A DNA stretch of 64,000 nt from Membranipora membranacea (lineage: Eukaryota > Bryozoa > Gymnolaemata > Cheilostomatida > Membraniporidae), in contig OU612074.1 in assembly GCA_914767715.1 (NCBI GenBank), positions 5,409,501 through 5,473,500 on the forward strand, in the 5' to 3' direction. The position numbers and the translations under genes are program-made. Each line of letters starts with the position of its first letter. Position 1 is the stretch's first letter. Shown one piece after another: positions 13,270-22,719 of this stretch. The notes under the pieces were generated by a model. It did no database searches. It had not been told where the DNA came from and saw nothing but the letters and a program-made list of their open reading frames with translations.

Positions 13270-13393
13270 CTGTACAAAAGAAATAGGGATGCATGGTGGT
13301 GGTGTTTGTTATTAGAAATTGTTATTCAAATATCTATTTGCGATCAAAGCTATTATTTGTATGGTTGTGTAAATCATATTATATTAATCCATA
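13270..13393. other. Intron sequence left of the LTR element
   Basis: Part of the large intron of the P-element-like gene (13270-17132) that hosts the LTR retroelement. Confidence 0.5.
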
Positions 13394-13398
13394 ACTAT

Positions 13399-13645
13399 AT
13401 AGTATGAATCATTTTTTACAATTGTTAACCTCTGACCCCACAATGATTTTAATCCTTTATATGCATGCTATGTAGTATTCAATAGAACATGAATCAGTTA
13501 GTGTTTAACCCTATACAAGTAAACACGTTTATTTAAACCTCTCACTATAAGCTACAACCCCAAGTGAAGATAATTCTATCTATAACAATCAAACACGTAC
13601 TGCGTCAGCCCTCATTCAACATTCATAACAAACAACAATATCATA
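13399..13645 (+). repeat. 5' LTR
   Basis: 247 bp, paired with 16825-17071, with about six differences by eye. Confidence 0.8.
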
Positions 13646-14846
13646 TATGGTGGAGCTGCTCTCTTAAAGATCCTGCATCTGGGAAGAACGCACAACGGAT
13701 TATCCGAATATATGCCTCTGAAAGCTGCCAAGTCGATGTGGCTCGTATAATAGACCAAAGAAAGCGGCAGGTTGAAAGTGGAATGCTTGGGAAGTATACA
13801 GAGGAGATCGATAATTTAAATCAATGACAATCACTATTGCCTATCTATGGAACGAAAAAAAAAATCGGGAGTAAACTGAGGCGATCCATAATTTCAGTAA
13901 ATGACGATCACTATCGCGTATCTATGGAGCAAAAGATCAGAGCATACGGATGAGATCGATATTATTAATCAACCAATCACAATTGTCTCATATCTATGAA
14001 GCAAAAATCATTGGAGGTATCATAATGAAGTATCCCAAACTACTCGAGCCGACTCAAGCCTCCAAATCTGCGAATGTCGCCACAACACAACTAGCTGTGT
14101 CCGTAATAATGGTTGCGCTGCTGCTGTATAATAATCTTCTAACTCAGAGACAAACTAGGAACTATACCAGTAACAGTGGAAGTCAGAAGGTGAAAAATGG
14201 ATATGAATGTGGTAGCAATATCTGTGGTGGTAGCAGTAGTGGATTATGTGTAACAGACTGTGACAGGTGTGCTAAGTCACATATGAGTAGCGCTTGTTGT
14301 GCTTATGGTCGGACTTGTAGGGGGTGTGGGAGACTGGGCACTATCGGTCCTGCTGTCTCTCTCGTGGTGCTGGACCTCGGGCTTGTGATGGAGCCGGCGC
14401 TGTTGCGGGAGGTTCTACACAGTAGCAATCAGCGGGCCCTGTCTGTGTCGACTGTTTGGGTTTGTTGTCTGAATGTCGGGTCCGGGTTTCCTTTGGCGGG
14501 TGGGCCAAACAGGCTTTGCTAGACACAGGGGATCAATCATAATATATCACAACTAAAATATCAGAAAATAGTACTCCTAATAACTCTAAAATTTTATTAA
14601 TCACATGTAACACTTCCACTAATAGTAGTGTAGGGAATATTAAGATTCTCATTAGGTATTAAACAGCTAGATTTTGACGTAGGTATGTTAGCTGTTCTCA
14701 ATTAATTCAAGTTGCTGATTTTATGAGATATGATATGAGATATTATATAGTATCAGGTTAGATTCTATGGAATCACATAATAGACGTATAAAATATAACA
14801 ATAGTAAGTGTAGTCTGTATTTAGAGGGGCTGAGCAAAATTATTCT
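13646..14846 (+). other. LTR element interior without a recognisable gene
   Basis: A possible primer binding site begins at 13648 (TGGTGGAGCTGC). A 190-codon ORF at 13950-14522 encodes a Cys-rich central part but matches no gag I recognise. The segment 14330-14520 is markedly more G+T/GC-rich than its surroundings. Confidence 0.4.
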
Positions 14847-15191
14847 TTGAAACACAAAGAGGGACTAGCCCTGGTTACAGCAGTAGAGAAATACAAACAT
14901 TACCTTGCATTACACTTTTTGGTGCTCACTGACCACATTAGCCTCAAATGGTTGAAAAGCATAAAGGAAACTAAGGGCAGACTAGGTCGCTGGTCACTAT
15001 TGCTTGAGCCGTACAACTATGACATCAAAGACAAATGTGGGAAAACTAATACCAATGCTGATTGCCTTTCCAGGAGGCCTTATGAGCAAACAGAACCACA
15101 AACACCACTTGACCTTGTTGACAACCTTCCTATGCTCACCACAATTTTGGGTGAATCAGACATTAAATGTGAATCACAAGCCGACAAATAA
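14847..15191 (+). pseudogene. Ty3-like pol fragment (RNase H to connection domain)
   Basis: 114 codons. The sequence contains LTDHISLKWL (the TDH of Ty3 RNase H), GRLGRWSLLLEPYNYDI and the CGKTNTNADCLSRRPY block (G-K-x-N-x-x-A-D-x-L-S-R). No protease, reverse transcriptase or integrase is readable around it, so this is a remnant. Confidence 0.85.
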
Positions 15192-15913
15192 AGTAGTGGG
15201 TCTGCTAAACACACATATGATATAGAGTATGGGTGCAAAGGCATTAAAACAATAACAGCAGCTGCTGTTGATTTCATAGACATTTCAAAGGATCAAAAGG
15301 ATGATCCAGCTTTAATGCCAAACATTGAATATTTAACTTACAATAAAGTACTGCAAGATTTGTTATTTCTACATTGCATGATATTGTCTTTTCCGTCAGT
15401 TACTTTACAATATCACAGGACACACCTTACCTATTAATAGATAACAGAAAACGAATTTATTTTGGCACTTGTGTATCAGGATGTGGCCAATTATGCCAGA
15501 AAGGGAAAGAAAAGCCCCAAAATCTGAAAAAAAAGAAGAGAAAACGAAATAAAATCAAAGGTGAATTTAGTTTGAAGCAATGTCTAGCGAGAAGGGAAGA
15601 GTTTGGTAATGCAGTGGTGACCTTAGAATTGCTGAAAAAAAAGAGATCATTTTTACATGCATTACATCATAATCACTTATTAGTTCTAGCATTATTATTC
15701 AACCATTAGTCTAGTAATTAGTAATTATAATAATCACAAGTATCATTTTAGGCATCATTTTATTAGATTAGATTTGATTAGATAGGCAAACCTTTATACA
15801 GTCTTGCGTAAATACAGGGCCAACATCCATTTGATTAGGCGAGGCATGAGGACACGAATTTAGTGGATACGACTAAATAAAAATAAACAAAATAGATATT
15901 GGAATTTATCAGT
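15192..15913. other. LTR element interior, non-coding
   Basis: AT-rich. A 111-codon ORF at 15374-15709 has a Lys-rich middle but no domain I recognise. Confidence 0.4.
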
Positions 15914-16272
15914 GATATCAACAGTCAACTATGTAGGCTTGGCATAGCATTTCCTGTACCGGGAGGGTACTTATCAACAGAATTTGATTATCAACAGCCA
16001 ACCATGTAGGCTTGGCATAGCATTTCCTGTACCGGGAGGGTACTTATCAATAGAATTTGATTATCAACAGCCAACCATGTAGGCTTGGCATAGCATTTCC
16101 TGTACCGGGAGGGTACTTATCAATAGAATTTGATTATCAACAGCCAACCATGTAGGCTTGGCATAGCATTTCCTGTACCGGGAGGGTACTTATCAATAGA
16201 ATTTGATTATCAACAGCCAACCATGTAGGCTTGGCATAGCATTTCCTGTACCGGGAGGGTACTTATCAATAG
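15914..16272. repeat. 73-bp tandem repeat, about 4.9 copies
   Basis: The ATGTAGGCTT marker recurs at 15931, 16004, 16077, 16150 and 16223, exactly 73 bp apart. Copies 2-5 are almost identical and copy 1 has a few changes. Each unit contains GTACCGGGAGGGTAC, a 5-bp inverted repeat with a 5-base loop. The array lies inside the LTR element. Confidence 0.95.
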
Positions 16273-16824
16273 CAGGCTTAACAATAGCCAGTAATAATAG
16301 CAGTTAACAATTTATAAATAGCATTAGTCAAGTGACCCTTAGCCAATCATATTTAGGAGTTGTGATGCCATGTTGATGCACGCCTGTGTCTGGGGATGCT
16401 AAGTGTTGGTACTCCTGCCTGTGGATTGTGGATTGGGCGTTTGGACTGCTTGCCCATTTTGTCGATATATGCTGGGCCTGTCCCTTGTGACTTGTGTGGG
16501 AACTCCTGTTGCTGCGGGGTCTCTCTCATGTCTGTGTCCTTGCTCCATCGGAGTGGCGGGGGACTGTGTAGTGGTCTGTCTTCCTGCGCTGCTGCATTGC
16601 TGGCTGTGGCACATTCGGCATTCCTTTTGCATGACTTGATGTGTCTTATTTTTTTTATAGCAGTCAGCATCTTTTTATCATGCAATATTTTTATTTATGC
16701 AATTTAATCTTTAGTAAATCAGTTTTACCACACATGTGTGTTGGAAGCAAAACGAGTTTTATTTTGGCTATTATTAGAGTTTTCTTTTAAGAGACTAATT
16801 TTGATCAAGAAAGAAGGGGCAAAT
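16273..16824. other. LTR element 3' interior and polypurine tract
   Basis: 16380-16640 is G+T-rich; it reads as a Pro/Gln-rich stretch on the minus strand without a family match. The polypurine tract is at about 16807-16819, just before the 3' LTR. Confidence 0.45.
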
Positions 16825-17071
16825 ATAGTATGAATCATTTTTTGCAATTGTTAACCTGTGACCCCACAATCATTTTAATCCTTTATATGCATGCTATGTA
16901 GTATTCAATAGAACATGAATCAGTTAGTGTTTAACCCTATACAAGTCAACACGTTTATTTAAACCTCTCACTATAAGCTACAACCCCAAGTGAAGATAAT
17001 TCTATCTATAACAGTCAAACACGTACTGTGTCAGCCCTCATTCAACATTCATAACAAACAACAATATCATA
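16825..17071 (+). repeat. 3' LTR
   Basis: 247 bp, same length as the 5' LTR and about 2-3 percent different. Confidence 0.8.
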
Positions 17072-17132
17072 ACTATCACATTTGGATGAGCTATTGGCTA
17101 TTTTTTTTATAGATTGCATTGCCTTGGCCTAC

Positions 17133-18656
17133 CTCCTGATCAAAGTCTTCATTCTGAAGTGGGATTTTGTACTTTGGAAAAACCGCCACAGCTGATGTAC
17201 TTGGCTCCGAAATCCCAGACTTATCCTACAGAAAATGTAAATATCTTATCTTGTAATATGATATATATAGCCCGAGAGACTACAATGACAATGGACAATA
17301 CAGCGGACGATGTTACAGTTCAAACTTATGTCTGTACCGCAACCTCCATTCTATTTGAAGAATGATGAATTGCCCCACCTGATTTATATTGTTAGCTAGT
17401 GCCAGAGAAAGGCGACCACAGGCTGTCTCTGGTGTTCTTGGTGTATGTACTGTATGTAGAGTAGAAGCTATAGGCTTGCTCGCTGACTGAATGATACTAA
17501 ATGGGAAGTTGCCCATAGATGGAGCATCTGTAGACTTATCCTAAAATGATGTAAATTTTTGTTAATAATGATATATATAGCCCTAGAGGCACTACAAACA
17601 ATTTAGACAGTTTGATGGTTGATGTCGAGGCTAAACGTTGCCTGTACCACAATTTCCATTTTATTTAAAGAAAAATGAATCGCCTCACATGGTTTAACTT
17701 GTTAGCTAGTGCCAAAGAGAGGCGATCACAGGCTGTCTCTAGTGTCCTTGGGGTATCAACTGTTCGGACGTTACTATCTAGACTGCTGCTCTCTGTTTCA
17801 GATGTGAAGAAGGGATGAGAGCTGGACTTATCCTAAAACGAGGTACACACAGACTTGAGTTCAGTGGATGTATATGATTGACAATTGAAAGCTTTTTATT
17901 ATCTGACCCCAAACTAACTGTAAGTATTCTTGCCATTATATTGCTCCCTAAAGTATGGTTGTGGCTAGGAAGAGCTCCAACCACACCTCTCACCCATCTT
18001 GCTCACTGCCAATAATTAGTTTCTCCCAAGAGTTACCCACCTTTGACATATAAGCAGATAATTACTCCTTATGCGGAGCTTAAGGTTAGATGCACCAGCC
18101 TTTTACTTGCCAGTAAAACATTTTAACGTGAAGATCCTGAATGGCTTAGTGCACTGATTTTCTATTTTAGTTACTCAAGCATGAATTGAGGATATTTACC
18201 TGGTTTCTGACTAGTCCACTATCTCTGCTTGAAATAAGTTTTACTTTTTTCATTGGCTGCTCAACGGTATCGTCTGATGGGTCATAACGGGTAATCTGAA
18301 AACAAATCCATAAATGATTCCTAATGCCCTTGCTTAACCACCTGTTATCTATTAATTGGTATCAACTAGAACCATATTGTTAGTTGGACAGCCTCAATGA
18401 AACGAAGTCTCCTGAGTATAATACATCTTTCGATATTAATATTGAGTTAATGAAGAACAAGGTAGCCATGAAATAAAACTAAATCAATTGATCTTGCTCA
18501 CCTCTTTTTTCACTTGCAACTGTTGCAAGTAGCAATGGTCATGCTCTGCTCTGCTCTGAAAAAAGTAGGATACTCTTCACCACAGTTATCTCGTAATTTA
18601 TCTGCCACCACAACCATACACCTTACATGAAGGTAGGACAGTGGGTACCGCGAAGG
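17133..18656 (-). CDS. 5' exon block of the P-element-like gene (linker exons, THAP end)
   Basis: Six short exons with good AG/GT flanks read on the minus strand: 18656-18622 (encodes FAVPTVLPSCK), 18555-18502, 18295-18200, 17832-17689, 17540-17379 and 17225-17133. The last five are all phase 0 with lengths divisible by three, and the exon at 13269 is also phase 0, so they splice in frame. The last three are tandem duplicates, each beginning Asp-Lys-Ser; two share a PRT-ETAC-RLSLALAN block. AVPT recalls the AVPTIF box that closes THAP zinc-finger domains. The rest of a THAP domain was not found. Assignment to the same gene is inferred from strand, phase and position. Confidence 0.6.
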
Positions 18657-19450
18657 CTGTTAACTAAAGTAATAACCAACAAATGATTTCTAATAACCAT
18701 AAGAACAGTAAAGAATATTATTTGAAACTCATCAAAAATATGTGTAACATAGCTCTGGTTTTTGTCTTCAGTATTAAAGCTGGCATTTTGCTATATTTTA
18801 CAGGAGAAAGTTTTCAAAGAACGGACAGAACTGTTATACAGCTTAATATAAAATCAATTAATGCGCTTCCGAATAGGAAATTAATGCACCGACACTTTAT
18901 CACCAATTTGAAAAAGTTGTGCGCTGTGAATTCGATTTTACAAGCTTAAAAACAATAGTGTCACATATCAGCTCAAAGCAAATAAAAGACTGATTTCAAT
19001 GAATACTATTTCAATAACTACTATTACAATAAACAAGAGAAAATCTATCAATATTAGGTTTATATCTGGTGAGTCCATTGTATCTTTTATGGAAGTAATG
19101 ATCATCACTGTCTATCAAATCAAATTCCTAGCTAACATCCAAATTATCCTTATATCTAAGCTGGTATTTAATTCTGATGATGAGTTGCATTAAGTATGAA
19201 GTACTTACTCACAAGAATAGATAGGAAAGTCATGTGCAAAAATCACAAAAAAGTCATATAATAAATATTTGCTCTTACTTAAATTAAATCTCTTATGCAT
19301 ACTAACGACTTCCAGTCTAATACTATTCATGTATTGATTTCATTACTCTTTTGGATGGATGAAAACCGTGATCATAAGTTGAGATTAAACACATTGCACC
19401 TGACAAGGGTGGAATTCTCATATTCTTACCCTGCTCAACCTTTCGAGAAC
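18657..19450. other. Region between the P-element-like gene and copy C
   Basis: The two genes are head to head here. No exon is supported. 18692-18790 resembles 4105-4215 in the same orientation. The missing THAP exon could lie in or beyond this gap. Confidence 0.4.
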
Positions 19451-20478
19451 ATGAGCATTCATTTTTTGCTCGTGTGCTTGTGCTATTTTGAATTTGTTCT
19501 GTCTGAATCCGATATAACTTTCAATGCTGTTTCAGTCGACAAACCACATTCATCTGTTACGACAATCCGCAGAGTGAAGTCTTCTATGCAGTGCGGGATG
19601 GAATGTCTTCACAAAGGGGAATGCATAGCATTTACTTTTAGTACTTTGGCGGTTGAGAGCTGTTACCTCTACAGAAGCATTTCGCTTGATACGAATGGGA
19701 CTGAAGTGTTTGCTCTTTCCTCGCCTGTGTTGCTGACCCAGAAAAAGGAACTAGGTTAGTTAGACCTTTGTTTTTTGAGATAGGTATGATATATTTTTTT
19801 TTGGACAAGACAGATGTGTTGTCCCACAGTAGATAGTCTGCTCTTTGTAATTCATCTCTGTTTCATTGATAGAACCTGGAACTACTGCGAGCTCGTCCAG
19901 TGTGTACGTTAATGTTCACAACAATTTTGAGGCCGCAAATGCGATTGATGGAGTGTACACCGGTGGCCATAGCATTGCCCACACAAAGCTGGAGTCATCA
20001 CCATGGATACAGATCCACCTTACCCAAAATGAGAGCATAAAAGGAGCTAAGATATGGAACAGATGTGGAGAAGGTCAAGGTGAGACGAGTCACTATGTCA
20101 CTATTATACTATGTCTTTAGTAAAATCTTATCTCAACTCAGAATGAGAATCAATTGAAATTTGGCCACAGTATGTTCTTGGACCTAGATCACAGTATCCT
20201 GATTTGGACTGAGAACTATGATGGTGATCATGTTTATGTTGTTATTTTCAGAAGCTTGTGATCGACTGAATAATGTTCTAATCAGCATATCAGTGGATGA
20301 TGAAGAAGAAGGATTCGGTGTTCGAGGTACTAAATCTGCTTGCTCATACTCACCTGGAACTCAGCCTGCTATAAGAATGCATAGGTGTTACACTGCCATG
20401 ATTGGTTGCTTTATGAGAGTTACAATGGTAGAAGGGAACAATTTTCTCAACATACATGAGGTTGAGGTACATGTGTAA
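19451..20478 (+). CDS. Copy C: secreted PAN/apple + F-type-lectin-like protein, 245 aa
   Basis: Exons 19451-19754, 19873-20079 and 20252-20478 join in phase 1/1 to 738 nt. The ATG at 19451 starts a clear signal peptide (MSIHFLLVCLCYFEFVLS); an in-frame ATG at 19295 is less likely, because the other copies begin at the signal peptide. A PAN/apple-like module with a Cys pattern around MECLHKGEC follows, then the F-lectin-like domain with AIDG, AHT, SPWIQIHLTQ, NRC and the terminal EVEVHV strand. The His of AHT and Arg of NRC keep the 26-residue spacing, but the Asp two residues after the Arg is replaced (RCG). Likely secreted; ligand unknown. Confidence 0.9.
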
Positions 20479-21080
20479 TGCACAGTTTAGTTAAAGTTTG
20501 TGCGAAGTCACTGTAAGCTAGATATTTTGTATGTGAAGTTGTTTTGGGCTGTTGTATGCTGTTGCAGTGACCTTTTTATCATTTATTATTTATTTAGTTT
20601 CATTTTTGAACAAATTCTACCTTTTATTCATATCAGCTCAACAGCTTCTGAAGATTGTCTTTTTTTTCTGTTTATAAATTCATAATTTCGAAAAGTTTTC
20701 CTGGCTACTGATATAAATGCTATTCTCACCCTGGTAATGAGCGCTAGATATTCTGCACCAAGAGTAACTGAAATTTGAAAACTCAAGATATTATTAGACT
20801 ACAATTTGTTGCTAGTAGGCAACAAAAACTTTTTCGTTGGCATATGCTTTATATAATTATTTTGGTTTAGTAAATGTGGAAGAACTTTGATCAGGCATCA
20901 TATAGAAGCCTTAAATGCAAATTTTTTGTTGATAGCTCTCTAAAAATGTGTTTAAATTAAATATCTTTAGGAAATAAGAATTTAATTTAACTCATCCACT
21001 CAGTTCCGTTTATTCTCCAAATTGTTGTTCTTTCAATCATCATTCCAAACAGCAAACAGTATCAAAGTCAACGATCAATC
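20479..21080. other. 3' flank of copy C
   Basis: No gene. A diverged counterpart of this flank appears to resume after the LINE at about 25660-26250. Confidence 0.4.
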
Positions 21081-21158
21081 AGGGTGATTTGTGAACGGAG
21101 TTTGTGAAAAAGGTGATTTGTGAACAGGGTGATTTGTGAAAAAGAATTTTCACCCAAA

Positions 21159-22719
21159 ATGAACAAAGGCAAGAAGAGAAAACTCATTTCCAGTAATGAT
21201 CCTGATGAGGATGATGCTGAGGATAATATCTTCACCTATTCGCTCAACAAGTTGAAGGCATTACAAAAGAAAATCGACTCTACTACCACTGATGAGTCTA
21301 TCACCATAAAAGGTAAAGGTTGACTGCAGCACAGCTGTTTTTGAGCTTGTCAGATCTATATTTCAAACATCCATTCAGGAGCAATATCTTTATGTAACTA
21401 GGAAAATGAATAAAGATAAGGACAAAAACACAACAGCCACCATATTCACCGTTAAAAACAAGAAGAAATCGGATAGACGCCTTTATACTGCAAACTTTTA
21501 CCATACCACCTCTAGAATACTGGTGAATGCTATCAAAGATGTGGATGTGTTTATAAGTCACTACTCTAAGCTGGTAGGTGAATTACAGCCAGAAACAATT
21601 GCCAATTTAAACGAGAAAGTCCGTTCCTCATGCTCAAATGCAATGGAATCGCTAAAAAGTAAACAAACCAATGCCAACAGCAGCACAACTCAACAACAAA
21701 GCACACAAGGTGCTCTAGGGGGATATACAGTTTCACTGCCAGAGTCTTCTCAGTGTTCCCTGTCTGAGACAATGGAGACGTCTGCTCCATTCGTCGACAG
21801 CGCTCCCAGTCATTCCAGGGACAGAGATTGTGGGGAGAGTCCCGAATGTGCGTCATGCAGAACTCTACATGGCGTGCTTTCTATTATGATGGAGAAGATG
21901 GACAGCATGCAGGAGAAGATGGACAGCATGCAGGTTAAATTGGATAAAATTACTAGTGCTTTTTCTGAGAGCCCTAGTACAAAGGAATGTCCATCAAATT
22001 CCAAAAATACCGTACAACAAACATATCTTCCAACTCAAACTCTTAACACCACACAACAATGGTCATCAGTTGCAAGCAGCAGTAGACAACTCCACAGAAA
22101 TATTCCTTCATCAACAACACATCAAAACACACCAACACCAAGTTCACCGGCAACTACATCCAACACACCAGATCACATGCCCTCTATTACAAAAACAGCT
22201 CGTCCAAACAGCTTCAACCCCAAGCACTGCATCGTAATAGGTATCAACAAGTCATCAAAAACCTACCAAAACTATAATCAAGACAACATCAGACGTGAGA
22301 TTAACCGTGAATTCGGCCCAACAATCATAGAAAACATAACGACCTACAATTTCAAGACAGAATCTCCAAAAATTATGCTGCACCTTCGCGATGAAAAGAC
22401 AGTGACCAAGTTGATAAACACTTGGAATACATTACTATTTGAAAATTCGCAAGTAAGAAAGACAATCAATCCAGAATCAGCAAAAGTCAACACTGGTATG
22501 CTGAGAGGCATTCCTATCGATGCTGATGATGAACTTGTAATAAAAGAGATATCACAAAATTTCCCCAACTCTTCAGCTATAAGGATTTACAATGGGGAAA
22601 AGAAAATGCGCATCTTTAAAGTAAAGTTTGACACTCAGGACCAATACAACAAGGTCCTCAGTCAAGGTATGATTTTAGACTCACTTAAACTTAAATGCCA
22701 TTTTGACAAACTTCTATGA
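21159..22719 (+). pseudogene. LINE ORF1 (gag-like nucleic-acid-binding protein), one apparent frameshift
   Basis: The long ORF from 21406 encodes 437 aa: a basic N-terminus, a Ser/Thr/Gln-rich middle with a short coiled coil (MEKMDSMQ repeated) and a C-terminal RRM/gag-like domain (IVIGINKSS, MLRGIPIDADDE). Its frame is open back to 21310. An upstream ORF starting at 21159 with a similar Met-Asn-Lys basic start ends at 21323. A single frameshift near 21300-21315, in an A-rich stretch, would make one ORF1. Alternatively translation begins at 21406. Confidence 0.7.

Larger units (their letters stand above)
13399..17071 (+). mobile_element. LTR retroelement inserted in an intron
   Basis: Two 247-bp direct repeats (13399-13645 and 16825-17071) are flanked by ACTAT on both sides (13394-13398 and 17072-17076), a 5-bp target duplication. 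The right repeat is preceded by a purine run (AAGAAAGAAGGGG), and TGG follows the left repeat by two bases, as expected for a primer binding site. The repeats differ at about six positions. The interior keeps only a Ty3-like RNase H fragment, a 73-bp satellite and G+T-rich segments, so it looks non-autonomous or decayed. The LTR ends (ATAG...CATA) are not the usual TG...CA. Confidence 0.8.

Noticed and set aside
13950-14522. 190-codon Cys-rich ORF as a gag or host gene
   Set aside because: No gag motif, strong composition bias and location inside the LTR element; kept only as an observation.
15914-16272. Regular 73-bp repeats could suggest a CRISPR array
   Set aside because: The whole 73-bp unit is repeated with no variable spacers, in an animal genome and inside a retroelement; it is a satellite.
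9120-18656. A complete mobile P element with terminal inverted repeats
   Set aside because: No inverted ends or 8-bp target duplication could be found, and the exon-rich structure argues against it.
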